DNA of 64,000 nucleotides from positions 62,001-126,000 of the forward strand of contig JAJEKV010000509.1 of NCBI GenBank assembly GCA_021234155.1, written 5' to 3'. The DNA comes from Isoetes taiwanensis (taxonomy: Eukaryota; Streptophyta; Lycopodiopsida; Isoetales; Isoetaceae). This document shows positions 21,875 to 33,989 of this stretch, piece after piece. The position numbers were made by a program, and so were the translations under genes. Under the pieces are notes generated by a model, which saw only the letters and a list, made by a program, of their open reading frames with translations, was not told where the DNA came from and ran no database searches. Numbering within the stretch: position 1 is the stretch's first letter; each line of letters opens with the position of its first letter.

Positions 21875-22821
21875 ATTCTAGGTGCAGATGCTCTTGGAGA
21901 AGATGAGGATGATACTGGTCAGCTATTTGTCTAGGCCATGATCAAAGGGATAGTGAAGTTAACAGTGCAGACATCTTGCAGCATATATATGGAGAATTAA
22001 AGGTGTTCTTGACTCATTGCGGAGGCTTGGGATGGCAGTGAGAAATACACAGTTGCTCAGGTTTCAGGTTTCTTGGAAGCTCAAACGGCTTGGTCTGAAA
22101 CATGGTGTAGTTAGAAAATCCAATATTGACTTGGACGGATCAGATAATGATCATGAAGGCAAATCTGAGTTACATCAAGCAACTTCTTGGTTAACTAGAA
22201 CATGAGTTTTTTTTCTGCTCTGAAATTACAATTTGCTGCAACTTTTCCTTTGTGCATGCAGGTGCTAAAAATATTATCATCCCTTAAATGAAGACTGCAA
22301 AATCCGAATTATGTACACCTTGTCCATATGGTCACTGTTTTCTGTTTATTTTTGCACTAATATGACATATAGTTGTATAAGTCCAGATTTATATCAGATA
22401 TAGCAAAGCACTAGTCAAGTGCAATTTGCAGCTCTTCATTTTGGAACTCAACACAAACCATAGGCATAAAATGAAATTTTGCATTTCTACTAAGTTTTGT
22501 ATTTGAGGCCAATGGCTGTCATATTCTGTACTTATTTTGATGTTTTTATATCTTAATTTTGAACAGTTTTTGGAGCCCTTTATGTTTTAAGTGGGTAGCA
22601 TGATAGCATTTATGCAGTTGTATCGTTCAACTGGTAAATTCAGGCAGGATATAAAATAGGAAGAGCAAGAGAATTGACTAATTGTAAAATTTCTAAAATG
22701 GTATAGATCATCACTTAGGAAGCAAAAGGATTTTTTACATAAAAATATATACAATGTTGAGTTTTCTGTATGTTAAATTTTTTTTTTTTCCTTAACATGA
22801 TGCCTCTGGCCTTAGTCACAG
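21875..22821. other. non-coding, AT-rich
   Basis: A possible open stretch at 22017-22205 has no recognised domain. The rest is AT-rich intergenic or intron-like sequence with T-runs and shows no repeat I can define. Confidence 0.4.
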
Positions 22822-23611
22822 TTAATTGGTGGGCTAGTTATAGTGATCATGCTTCCTTTGGTTGCACCAACAACGCGGCCAACATCTTACGTTTTTACAC
22901 ACTTTGAGAAAAGTCCCTCAATTACGAAAATCCACAGTGCACCATATTGTATCATTCTCTCCTTCTCGGTGACTCAGTATTTAGTATTGTATTCATTGTA
23001 TCTGAATGGCTCTATAGCTATTCTGGGAAGTATTGGCTTGATTTCAGTATTTGGATGGGCTTATTTGCTAGCTCTAACTGCAAACAAAGTAGAGGCATAA
23101 ATGTTGATAGGGTGCTGCCAGGGTGGTACGGAGTCTTTTACTGTTAACCATGTGCTTTCTACCAAACAATTCACACTTGTGTGCTCTGCTGCTTATTACA
23201 AGGTCTACGCTCTCTCACGTGATGGCGGCATTCCATTTTCAAGAGTTTGGCAAAAGATTCATCCAAAGCACAAAGCACCATCAAATGCTGTGTGGTTATG
23301 TGCTGCCTTCTGTATTCTTATTATGGGTTTGCCAATCCTGAAAGTGGATGTTGTGTTCATTGCTATTGCTTCAGTTTGTACCATTGGTTGGGTTGGTGGC
23401 TATGCTGTTCCAATATTTGCTCGTTTGGTAATGCCTTCAAAAAGATTTTCACCAGGCAGGTTTTACCTTGGAAAAGCAAGTCCATATATATGCTTGGTTG
23501 CATTCCTATGGATCCTCTACACAGTCTCAGTTTTTCTTCTGCCCACAACTTACCCTATCCAATGAGATACCTTTAACTATTTATCAGATGCCTTGAAAAA
23601 ACCACATGACT
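22822..23611 (+). pseudogene. BAT1-type amino-acid permease relic
   Basis: Two plus-strand pieces match plant bidirectional amino-acid transporters (APC superfamily, 12 membrane helices). The first follows an AG acceptor (22820-22821) and reads LIGGLVIVIMLPLVAPT, YVFTHFEKS, then GSIAILGSIGLISVFGWAYL; the conserved segment between the helices (the GYDAAAHxTEET motif of the family) is missing. The second follows an AG at 23201-23202 and reads VYALSRDGGIPFSRVWQKIH, PSNAVWLCAAFCILIMGLPI, TIGWVGGYAVPIFARLVMPS and SVFLLPTTYPIQ. A TGA at 23563-23565 replaces the Trp expected in the conserved PIxWDTFNY motif, and DTFNY follows it. Both internal deletion and stop mark a pseudogene. The N-terminal helices are absent. 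Confidence 0.8.
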
Positions 23612-24235
23612 AAGTCATCACGGTTGGCTTTTTGTTGTTGATGTATAAAATATTCATTTGAAAATTTTACAAATAGTTTTGTCATTCTTTAGCTCTTTGT
23701 GAATTAAGTTTTAGAAATATCCATTGGCATGAGGGATTAATTAAGTTTTAGAGTATCCTCGAGGTCTTCTATATTTTTAATGGAAATTTTGACTCTTGCC
23801 ATGATGCCATCTTAAGAAATTCAGGGCAATTTAAGGATCATGAATGCATCCAAGGAAGGAATTTAGTCACAGTTCTTTGAGGGAAAAATCAATTTAGTCA
23901 CATGTGGAATTGAAGTGGTAATAAAATTTAGTAAACACAGGTTTGTTGTTTCTTGCTTTGATTCCACATAAAACGTGCTTCTATGTTCTTGGAGACTTGC
24001 TTTGAGTTCCATATAGTCTTGGATAATGGGATGCTTCTATGTTCTTGGAGAATGGTTGTACATGATGGACGTCTTGTGAGATAAAAATCATCACTTCTGT
24101 TTTAGGAATTGAACTTAATTTCTTGCATTTGTAGGTGATGTACATATAGGTTTCTTAACTGGGTTAACCACCCCTTTTAATAGCAATAAAATGATAATAA
24201 CAATACAACAATGTAATGAACTATTGATGAACCTG
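23612..24235. other. non-coding, AT-rich
   Basis: No gene seen. Contains local duplications (for example 'gcttctatgttcttggaga' at about 23975 and 24028). Confidence 0.4.
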
Positions 24236-24516
24236 TAACGTAATTTCTTATGATCATGGTGACGAAAAAGGTGACAAAATCCTTGACGATTCTAGTGACG
24301 AAATTGCTGACGATTTTCCTGATGCATCCCTGACATTTTGTCTGACGATTATTTTGACGATTATACTGACGCATCCCTGACATTTTGTCTGACGATTGTT
24401 CTGACGAATTCCCTAACGATATATCGTCAGGTAAATATCGTCAGGTTATTCGTCAGCCAGCAGGGTCTGGGCCCCTGACGATTTTTTTGACACAAAACAA
24501 GCATTCTCTTGTAGTG
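24236..24516. mobile_element. CACTA element terminus with subterminal repeats
   Basis: On the minus strand the sequence from 24516 begins CACTACAAGAGAATGCTTGT, the classic CACTA-family terminus. Inside it lies a dense cluster of subterminal repeats, TGACGA(T/A) in one orientation (24258-24415) and TCGTCAGG in the other (24423-24480). Such repeats bind the TnpA-type accessory protein in known CACTA elements. I find no matching second terminus nearby, so this is an end fragment or a nonautonomous derivative. The TNP2 relic at 351 need not be related. Confidence 0.7.
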
Positions 24517-25006
24517 CATCTCTCATCATTGCTTGCTTCTTCGAAATGTTAGAGGAAGGTCATCATGATCAACTGATAAACAAGTCACAACCCTTGTGCA
24601 GACCTGACCTGACCTTTCTCGGAGAGAAACCTAAGCCTGGTTTATAACAGACTACTGAAAAGGAGATCAAATGTGCTAGGACCATGGTGGTGGTACTGAT
24701 CCAAACCCATTGTTCCCTGTAAACTGGCGATCACCTGCATTGTGTGTCGCTCATGTTTGAACCGCCCTTGCATACTTGATGTAGAAGCATGTGACATAGC
24801 TGCATTGCTTAGGATTTTAGGTTTAGAATAAAAGGCAAACTGTTCTTCTCACTGTGTTCTTCAAGCATCATCAAAGTCTGTTGTTTTTTACATTATGACC
24901 ACTTTTGAGTAAGCAAGTAAGCAAATATAGAACCTTATAGATTTGCAACAACAGATGCAACATCCATTGCCTAAAATGGTGGCATGGTTTTAGTTTACAA
25001 TCTTCC
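24517..25006. other. non-coding between two transposons
   Basis: No gene visible. Confidence 0.4.
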
Positions 25007-25535
25007 GGGTGAAAGTATGCTGGTGGGTAGCAAAAGCATGCGTCCGGACGCATGCTTATAGCAGGGTTTTAGCCCGCTATCAGCACCCCTGCTTTTGCTT
25101 AACTCACGGGTCTTTGATGGGCGAATCGCCGATCATTTCTTTTTACCCTTCATGTACTCAAGACGTCCACCTCCTAACGAGCCGTTAGGAAAATGATTGT
25201 GGGCTTCGGCTGGATTTTCGCACGAGTGGTGTGGTAGTACGTTGCAAATTGGATTACCGTCATGGCCCATGAAATTTCTCCCTCAATTCACTTATCCTCC
25301 TCTCTCGTGAATTTCATGGCGCCCACGATACCGGCCCGAGGCAATCACACGTTTAGCATTGGATTTTCGGCCCGATGAATCCCAATACGTGTTCAGATTT
25401 GTTGGATGTCAATGCAACAGGAAATATCATGTGAAGATCCGGTTTCCTCGCAATTTACAAGAAATTGGATGCGCGAAAAGAGAGAATCTGATTACGGAAT
25501 AAGATGAGAAAAGCGGCTGAGCGGGAGGATCGAGC

Positions 25536-28500
25536 ATGAGGCGCAGTAAAGAAATAGCCAAGCAAGTAGTTGATTACTTCAATAAGCTCACCAAAAACAT
25601 TCACCGAACTCAAGGCCGATGTGATGAAGAGGGTGGTTCATCATCCGAAATGGAAATCTCGAACACGGAATTTTGCCAAATCCAAAGGAGTGCAAAGGCG
25701 TGGGTCTTTGCTCAACAACTTGAAACAGAACAATGGCAGCCACAAAGAGGCAAAGGAACCATGATGTTTGGAGAGCCGTAACCTCGACATCGGTGATGGC
25801 TTCTTCCACAAAATCGAGATGCAATTCCACTATGGCGGGGCTGTTAGGTGCATCTAATTCTTGCTTTCATGCCCGTGGCTTCTTCGTGCTTTTTAAGTGC
25901 TTTTAAGTGCTTGTATCTGGCGAGTGATCTTTGGATGAGATATGTTCATTGATTAATGTGCAATATTTCTTATGATAGGTTGCATGAGGTCAACAATTGC
26001 AAATTCTTTGCATTAAGAAAATCGGAAGCCGATCCTTGGAAATGGTCCGTGGTCTAGCTTCCAAAGGAGGTTGAGGTGCGATTCTCTCACCCCACCTTGC
26101 AAGCAAAGCATACCGCACGGAAATAAAATAGCGAGTCTCTCCTTGCAAGAAAGATGTTGTGAACACTGTTGGAGAGTCAGGCTTCCGAATTTCTTATCCC
26201 TTGCACCTTATGGAGGTCACACAGGTATAAGTTTCCATACAAATTTTTCTTTGCTATTGTTGCATAAATATTTCTAACCAACGGCCACCATTCAGCTGGA
26301 GCTATTTCAACAATACAAAAAGGCACATCCACGAACACCTGTTTGCTTAAAGGCTTTTCGAGAAGTTGAAGCCTATTTATGTAAAGAAAGTATCGAAAGG
26401 AAAAACGTTGTTGCATATACCATATGAAGTTGGAGTATGCCAGGGTAGCCCTGAATGCATTAAGGTCAGCGAAAACTGGATTTCATGGTGAAGAGTGCAA
26501 GTGCACCTGCGAGGTCTGTGGACCTGGTGAGACGTGTCTGGCCAGCCAATATATGTATGACTCAACCAGCGAGCTCTGGGGGGCGTGGTTTGCAACAAGA
26601 GCGAGGGTGAAGAATGGCATAAACATGACTGCTTGATGCAGACATGTCAGAAGTGTGGCATAAAAACTCTTCCTATATGTCCAAGAGAGAGAGAGAATCA
26701 TGAGTTCTTGCTTGAATGGAAGACGTTTGAAAAGGTAATACTCTCTTTATTGCATCTTTGCAACATGCTCGATATGTCTTTGTCATCCATTTGAAAACCG
26801 CTTTTGTGCTTTCAACTTGCGCTAATCTTCTGTTTTATGCTACAGACCTTGTTACAGATTCCAGTGGAGCCAGAAGAGGCTGGTGGAGTTGCATCGTTGC
26901 ATTACCGAGGGAGGTGCGGTGGCAGCAAAAGAAAAGAGCCAATGCCACCAAGAAGGGAAACAAAAGTAAGAAATCCAAGGTAGTGGTGGGACCACACTGA
27001 AGTCTGCAGAGACAAGTTGAGAAGAAGGGAAACAAAAGTAAGAAATCCAAGCAAGCTGGTGGGACCTGGATGAAAGCTGCAGCACAAGATGAGACCTCAA
27101 ATGGCAAGGAAAAAAAAAAAAAAAAAGAAAGGACCAAAGCCGGTCCTTAGATTGTCTTACAAGAGAACGCCATTGAAGGATTTCATTTCATATCGTGTTC
27201 CACATTGAAGATATTCGTGCCACACAATTCTGAGGGCTAGATGGCGGGCCATGCAATTCGAGGAGTTGCACGGACAATATCCAAGATGACACCATTGTTT
27301 TACGTAATTGATTTTGCAGAGAATTACAAAGCATAAAAATACAAAGGGAGGTTCAAAGCCAAACATTGGCACAATGACGAGATAACAATTCTCGTCCACA
27401 TCACATTATAGGATGGACATCAGTTCTGGGATCAGAAAGCTATTGAAGGAAACCCATTTTTACTTGAGTGATGACAAGCTTCATGACACTCTTTTTGTGC
27501 AAAAGACTTGTCTTAGAAAGCACAATTCATGGCTTGTATCAAATGGTGTAGATTTCTCTCGGGCATATAGTTTGGTCGGATGGTTGTTCTAGCCAATTCA
27601 AATCTGCCCGACCATTCTATTTCCTACCAAGATATCACCATGAGCTAGGGAAGGAAATAGTATGGAATTTCTTTGGGACAGACCCATGGTAAGGGAGAGC
27701 ACAATGGGCAAGGGCAGTCCTTAAAGGGGCATTCACTAGAGAGCGACTCAAGTATGATGGGGTGAGATTTAGGGGGTCTTCTTGATGCATGTGGTCGCAA
27801 CTCATTTGGAATGAAGGTACCAACAACGGGGACATCAAAAGGTATTATGCTTTCATCTGTTTGTGATACGTTGAGTAGTCTTTGCCAGAAAAACTTTGTA
27901 ATGTCTTTGAATAGTGCTTTCATCCGCTTTAAGTGTTGTTTGTCGGAAGCCAGATCTTGTGATGAGTAGTCTTGTATTATCTTTGTCTGTGAGATGCAAT
28001 ACTTGTTGTTTCCTTGCAGTACTTACGGGTAATTGGAAAGGATGATGTTGATAGGACTGGACCCGGATCGTGCTGGGAGTGGAAGGGACCAAGCAAATAC
28101 ACAAAGATCCAGGACATACTTGGCCAAATCAAGCACAAGGGTGGCTCATAGAGGTTTAAGTTGTTTCGTGGTAACTATTTGAAAGGCGGGTCATCTTGTG
28201 TGAACAAGCCTGATTGAAGAATTGGAAAATATGTTACACTAAAGCCGGATAAGTCTCTTGGTGAAGGTATTGAAGACGAAATCGATGAGGCATTTTTGAA
28301 GGTGATGGAGAATGGCTATCCAGGAAACGTAGAGGAAGGTGATAACTTTGTTGTTGTGGCCGAAAGCGGGGAAATCGGAGAATGCAGATTTCTATGTGGT
28401 CAAATGTGTTAAGTCGAGGCATATCCTTGGCAGAATTGTCAAGGATATTTGGGGTCGACCTTCAATGTGGATGAACATGGGCTGGTTTGTACTATCTTTG

Positions 28501-28620
28501 CTTGACCCGGATGGTAGTTGGGAGCTACTTGAAGACAAAGGCGACTTTCGGTCTGATCATCACGTATCGGCTATCAAGTTTGAGATGAATGATTCCCGGC
28601 ACCAACAGATTTTCCCTTGA
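25536..28620 (+). pseudogene. transposase-like gene of the 7.7-kb TIR element
   Basis: A decayed multi-frame gene. Its order is: a cysteine-rich region (ECKCTCEVCGPGETC near 26497-26540, HDCLMQTCQKCGIKTLPICP near 26629-26690), then LFYVIDFAENYKA with HNDEITILVHI (27295-27400), then GWLF/SQFKS-like and HHELGKE, HGKGEHNGQG in an offset frame (about 27640-27715), FTRERLKYDGVRFRG (27730-27775), and a C-terminal region with ADFYVVKCVKSRHILGRIVK and MNMGWFVLSLLDPDGSWELL ending at 28620. The DFxENY and HGKG(x)HxGxG motifs recall a widespread eukaryotic DDE-like transposon family, whose name I cannot give with certainty. Stops and shifts are numerous, for example within 27330-27410 and near 27690. 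Introns may explain some breaks. Confidence 0.55.
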
Positions 28621-29357
28621 GCGGGCTACTCACCGGATGATCCTTGATGGTACCGCCATATGAAGGTTGAATATGCTTGACCTAGTTGTTTTATCATTGT
28701 AACAAATCTGTAGTTACTTGTGTACTTGTCTCAAATTTTGATCATTGTATTGGAGACAATGCCCCTAAGACAATGTTTGTAGTATTGGTTTGAATTATTG
28801 GAGTATCTTAGTATTGGAAACAATGCTTGTAGTATTGGAGAGTAAGCTTGATATATATTACGAGAAAATTGTACACTCAAGATTAGAACATCACTCAATA
28901 TCACTCAATCATGAAGATAAGACAAAGTAATCATACATATATATTACAAAAATCTTGTACAATGGTTATTTCATGAGTCATCAAGTCTTGAGTCATCTTT
29001 GGTCGCCCGGGAAGGGTGCCAAAGAATTTGCCTTTGTACTTCTAATGGAGCATTGAGGATATAGTAGGCGAGACAAGATAGTTGTTGAGGCGGTAATCCA
29101 AAGACTACAACCTGTCTCCTCTTCCAACCATGCATCGGTGATGTCAACTTTGTGAGATCGTTTCACGCAGACAAAGCATGGGAAGACAAGTATTCAAAGT
29201 TGGACACACAAACTACGCAAAAAGTTGTCCTCTTCTTGCCCCTTGAAAGGCATAATGGGAAGGGTTGTGTGTGCAGGGTTTAGAAACCCTTTGTGTAGGC
29301 TGTCATCAACCAAGAAAATCATACCATGATTTTGAGGAAAATCCTCAAGTACAACCT
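28621..29357. other. convergent intergenic region of the 7.7-kb element
   Basis: Lies between the 3' ends of the two element genes. Contains TTGGAG/AGTATTGG word repeats at 28745-28850. From about 28990 the minus strand may still encode the C terminus of the accessory protein, but I cannot read a recognisable protein in it. Confidence 0.4.
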
Positions 29358-32300
29358 TCAACTCCTTGAAAAAAATCTGCTTTTCTGGTCTGTTTGGATG
29401 CTTGCATGCATAGCAATGCTCTTGACCATAAACCTTCGTGAATCTGGTCGCAAATCAGGGAACAATGCATCCACCATATCCCTTGTATTCAAGTAGAGAA
29501 GCACTCCAAATAACAATATCAAAACCTCTGCGAAGGCCCACTCCACAAACTCATGATACCCTGGTCTGCAAATGAGGTACTTATTTGCAGTTTCTTTTAC
29601 AACATGCTTGGTTTGTGGTGGAGGCAAGATTTTCCCGTTCATTCTCCTCTGTTGTGTCTGTGCCAGTACACCATTTACGTCCGGCACCATCAACTTCCGT
29701 GCGGGTGTCCATCCTTGGGCGTTTGCAACCACTTGTCGATGTGTGTCTTTGATCGTGGTTTGTCCAGGCCGCAATGTGTGCCGGACTTCTGGCGGGAAGT
29801 GCTATCGGGAGGTCTTTGGACTGATCTTTGCAACCTGCTGGACTCGATTTATCTTTGCTACCAGATGATGGAGAGGCTGATAGCCATAGTCGATTCATCC
29901 TTATTGGTATCTCCCCGCCCCCAATGTATGGGTGTTTCCGGCTATCAAGAACCTTTGCTTTGCCTTTGTCCCCGGTTTCTTCATTCACGACTGTCTTGTT
30001 CTCCACGCATGCAAGGATGAGCTGCAATTAACAACTGAAATTTCAAACACATTCTCAAAAATATAAGCGCGGGATAATAAGGCACCTTTTGTATGTTAGA
30101 GTTTGTCTTTGGCACTTCTTTATCTCTGTATTGTCTTCTTCATCGATTCACTAAGTATAACCATTGGATGCCTTCTTTTTCTCTTGAGACAAGTTTTTTA
30201 CAGAATCCTAAGTTGAATAATCCAAACCAAAATTTGCACATTAAAGGTGGAATAAAACAGGGATCAAATATATTAATTGTTTGAACAAAAACCTTTTGGC
30301 TGATGGTTTAGGGTTGTCTTGCAAAATCAAGGTTTGCTTGCCTGAAATACATAAGGCAAAATTACATTAGCCATGTTTTTTTTTTCCAAATGCTACTTCT
30401 ATGGGGACGTCCTCATCAAGGTCATTTTCTGACTCACCCTCACTTTCTTCTTCCACAACCTTCCGGCCCTTGGACCGGTGTCAACCTGTTCACACCGCTT
30501 AACGATCGTCTCGAATCGATTGCCGACATCTTCGCCATCGTTTTCCTTCCCGCAAAGAACGGTGTTAGAGGAGGCCTTTGTAGAGGAGGTTGCGGAATTT
30601 GGAACTATACTATAATTGTTGGCACATCACTACTACTTGAATCTCCCTTTGATTCAACATGCTTTGGTGTCTCCAAGACCGTGTCGCCAAGTCTTTGCGG
30701 AGTCTTCGAAGAGGCCGGTAGTTTGTTGTCCAATGTCTACAAAGACCTTCTCGATCTTTGTCAATTCAAAATCAGAGCCTGAAAACAGGCATGTACCTTT
30801 TTTCCCATGTCTTGGCTGTGGAGTGTGAACCCTTGTGGACTTGTGCTTGGCTGATCACGGGTCCTTTTACTTTTTGGTGTGATTCTTTCGTTTCCTTTTC
30901 CTAGCTGCTACCAGGAGTTGTGTCTACATGCTCATCAACATCAATTATCTTCTTCTCGGTTTTGTGAGCTGTTCCAAAGATGCAACACTTCTGCTGCATC
31001 AGTATTAAGCTTACCTATTTCCTGCACTAAGCCGGTAGGGAATGGTCTCAGGCACTTCGAGGCAAGCATCCTTTTCCATGAGCAACCGGTGCGACTTAAC
31101 GTGATAATGATGTCCACATTTCATCCGCAGGCCGAGGTGTACTCATCCCGGAATGCAAGACCACAGGTGGAGCATCTCTCCTCATCTCCAATTGGCAATC
31201 GAATGGTATTGGAGTGATGCTAACCGGTGATCATTTCTCTTGGTCATCTCCCTCACCTGGTGACATTCTTTAAGTCTTTCTTTGGGCTTTTGCAAGGAGG
31301 GACTCGTTGTTGGCAATCTCTGATTAGTGCAGCCACCTTTTCTATCTGTGTTTGATCTATTGGCCCACCCCCATTTCAAGTAGGGACTTCAACATATATT
31401 ACGCCATATCTTTCTCCCTCTCCAAAGTATGAATCTCAGAGACACTCGCATTAGGATCCGGGCGGTGCTTGAAGGCGTGCAATATTATCCTTTATGGTCT
31501 TCAACTTCCCTCTGCGGTAGAAGAAGCTTCCCTTTGCCTCGACATTGTGCGGCTTTGTTCCTTCTTTGACACTAGGTCATTTTGCTGCAATTTTAGGGCT
31601 TCTGTGATATCTTGGATCATGCTTTCCAGACGGGAAATATTTTCCCCATAAGCTGAGAATGCTGCTGGACACATTGAAGTACTCCTGAATGACAACCTCC
31701 CTTCTAATTTTACAAGCAGCGTTCACGAGAGGCTGGCTTTACGCAATGCTTTCGGGTCTTTGTTATCCTTTGTGATTTCTTGGGCTCATTGTGTTTCGGG
31801 GCACCGGTGCTGGGTTCACTCTTGACCTTGCTCGAATAGGCTCTGCTTTTTGCTGCCTCTGCTGCCCAATTGACCTTGAAATTTTCTCGGATCCCGCTTG
31901 GCCCTCTTGCGGTTGTTGAATGCAAATAAAAGGAAACCGTCTTCCTTACTTTCTCGTTCTTCAATCCTTCTGGGTATATCTTGCTCAACAGCTCAATTAG
32001 AGCTTCTTCGTGCTCTGGCCTTATTTTGTCGATGGATGTCTTGTTCGGAATGACACCATTGGTGTCCCAAACCTCATTATATTCTGCTGCAGATATCACA
32101 TCCGTTCAAAATTGAGAGGGATGCACACCCTCGTTTGATAGACCCGCGTAGGCATGGAAGTCCTCCTCAGTTCGGCAATCAGCCAGGTCGGGTCTTAGGG
32201 GCACGTTCCTTCTGGGCTGAAAGAAATCAAGAAAAACAAATTAACAGGGCACCATAAGCCATCAAAATTGGATTTGCATTTTGCTTACCCTGCGCGCATG

Positions 32301-32370
32301 GCATCCATTGGAATTGCCGGGCCGAGCTTGGGCCGGATTAACAACCTTCTTCACCATAGTTTTTGGCGTT
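29358..32370 (-). pseudogene. accessory gene of the 7.7-kb TIR element
   Basis: Minus-strand pieces, N to C: KKVVNPAQARPGNSNGCHAR (near 32290-32355), NVPLRPDLADCRTEEDFHAY, EYNEVWDTNGVIPNKTSIDK and IRPEHEEALIELLSKIYPEG (31710-32210), a helical, charged segment RLESMIQDITEALKLQQNDL (about 31560-31650) likely to be coiled coil, and a C-terminal part with KETANKYLICRPGYHEFVEW, FAEVLILLFGVLLYLNTRDM and VDALFPDLRP (29358-29620). I recognise no named domain. Frames change several times, so it is inactive or intron-rich. Its position, convergent with the transposase and inside the same TIRs, supports an accessory transposon role. Confidence 0.45.
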
Positions 32371-32693
32371 TGAGTTTTGGAATACTAAGCTTGGAGTGAA
32401 TCCGGAAATTCTAGAGCTTCTTCTCCGCGGGCTATTTGGCCGGAGTAGCAAAAGGTGGGGAGCACGGGTTCGAAATTACAAATTCAAAGTTCGCTACCCT
32501 TTGGTCCACATCATTAGTTACGGATGGGTGTAAGAAGGTTATGATTGAAACAGTACGCCCTATGTGAAGTGACGGGCATAGCATAGGTTACACTTCAATT
32601 GGTGAAGGGTGGAAAAAGTAGTATGAAGGGTCTTTGGTCTGCCGGGGTCTTTGGGTCGCGTTTTTTTTGCTACCCACCAGCATACTTTCACCC

Positions 32694-33470
32694 TTCCATA
32701 TTTTACCTATAGTACAATGTCAATTGCAAGAGATATTACTTCTTTCTCAAGTATTCTATTGTCCCGAAGTAGCAATTTGACAAAAATATGACTTTGAACT
32801 ATGATTTAAGCCACTCCTTTGTCCCCATAAGAATCCTCCAATAGAATGAGTACTTACATCAACCGCAATTAATATTAGAAATTTTAACATAACCATGATC
32901 ATGTTGCATTAGTGAAGGAAAAGTTTCAAATGAAATATGGTTTATGTTACTAGCTAACATAACCAATGGTATGAACCAAATCCCAAAAATTTTGCTTAAT
33001 TAAGGAGATAACTAGCAAATAGGTAATTTAAGATTTAACTTACTTTAACCCTATGGTTAGACCCCCCCCCCCCCCCCAAATAGGTCCACGAATCTTAGCT
33101 GATGTGGTTTTTTTTCCTCACAAAGTAGTGATGGTGCTCTATGAAGGTAAGAGCTATGTTACTAGCAACAACATCCATCTTCCAATGTAAAAATAAGGTA
33201 ATTTATATTTTATGTGTTTCATCCACATCTTAGTTTTCCTCACAAAGTAGTGATGGTGCTTTGACCACACAACAATGCTCCATGTTTTCCTTCTTATATT
33301 TTATGTGCATATGTTTTCCTTCTTCCGAGCACAAAAAACAGATCAGAGGTCTTCAAGGAGTTATTCTCATTTCTATGCTAACAAAACATGTATTAGACTT
33401 GTGCTTATGCTTCTACAATACTTGTTCCATGCCGAGCACCAAAGATTTCTTCAGGCCAATTCCCATAAAG
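32694..33470. other. non-coding; contains repeat S copy 1 and a poly-C run
   Basis: 32745-32816 is a first, shorter copy of the repeat seen at 33477-33590 and 34690-34805 (TCAAGTATTCTATTGT...GATTTAAGCCACT). A run of 17 C lies at 33062-33078. 'cctcacaaagtagtgatggtgct' is repeated at about 33116 and 33239. No gene is visible. Confidence 0.5.
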
Positions 33471-33476
33471 TCATGG

Positions 33477-33590
33477 TATCAAGTGTTCTATTGTTTTGAA
33501 GTAGCAATTTTGATTGATTGTGAAAACATGGCTTTGAAGTACGATTTAAGCCACTTCACCCTCCGGCCATGGAGGGCAACCCTCCGTGCG
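33477..33590. repeat. repeat S, copy 2
   Basis: GTTCTATTGTTTTGAAGTAG, TTTAAGCCACTTCACCCTCC and CATGGAGGGCAACCCTCCGT are shared with 34690-34805 in the same order. Confidence 0.8.
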
Positions 33591-33833
33591 CCACGTGGCA
33601 AAGTGGCAATTGTTCGATTTGTAATAGACAGTATTATCTGGTCCATTCAAGTTTATTTGGCATGCGTTATTTGCATAAGGTACACACATAAGCTGCACAC
33701 ATCCACCCACATTGTACATTCCGACAACCCTCACAACCTTCTATAATTGTAGGGATTTAATAACATCTACTTCCATTATGTCATGACAAGATTCTGAAGT
33801 TAAATTAGCTTAACCCATTACATTTGCGACATT

Positions 33834-33989
33834 AAACCTTTAACAACCTTGGAACATTACCTCATTCAAGTGTTATGAATCAAGGAATTTAAACAAAGAG
33901 TTGTACTAGATTGAACCTTTAACAACCTTGGAATATTACCTCATTCAAGTGTTATGAATCAAGGAAATTTAAACAAAGAGTTGTACTAG
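33834..33989. repeat. tandem duplication of about 80 bp
   Basis: Two units from 'aacctttaacaaccttgga' through 'aaacaaagagttgtactag', the second with single-base differences (gaacatt versus gaatatt; one extra A). Confidence 0.9.

Larger units (their letters stand above)
25007..32693. mobile_element. 7,687-bp DNA transposon with 29-bp TIRs
   Basis: The first 29 bases (GGGTGAAAGTATGCTGGTGG and nine more, 25007-25035) are a perfect inverted match to 32665-32693. TTCC flanks both sides (25003-25006 and 32694-32697), giving a 4-bp target duplication. Inside are two convergent decayed genes: a transposase-like gene on plus (25536-28620) and an accessory gene on minus (about 29350-32370). A 24-bp palindrome (core GCATGCGTCCGGACGCATGC, 25036-25055) sits right inside the left TIR. 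I cannot assign the superfamily by memory; the 4-bp duplication excludes most common plant types (hAT 8, Mutator 9, CACTA 3, Harbinger 3). Confidence 0.85.

Noticed and set aside
29553-30031. Plus-strand open frames of 155, 98 and 67 codons
   Set aside because: Antisense shadows of the accessory gene of the 7.7-kb element.
33261-33746. 161-codon plus-strand open frame
   Set aside because: No domain recognised; overlaps repeat S and open frames occur on the other strand too.
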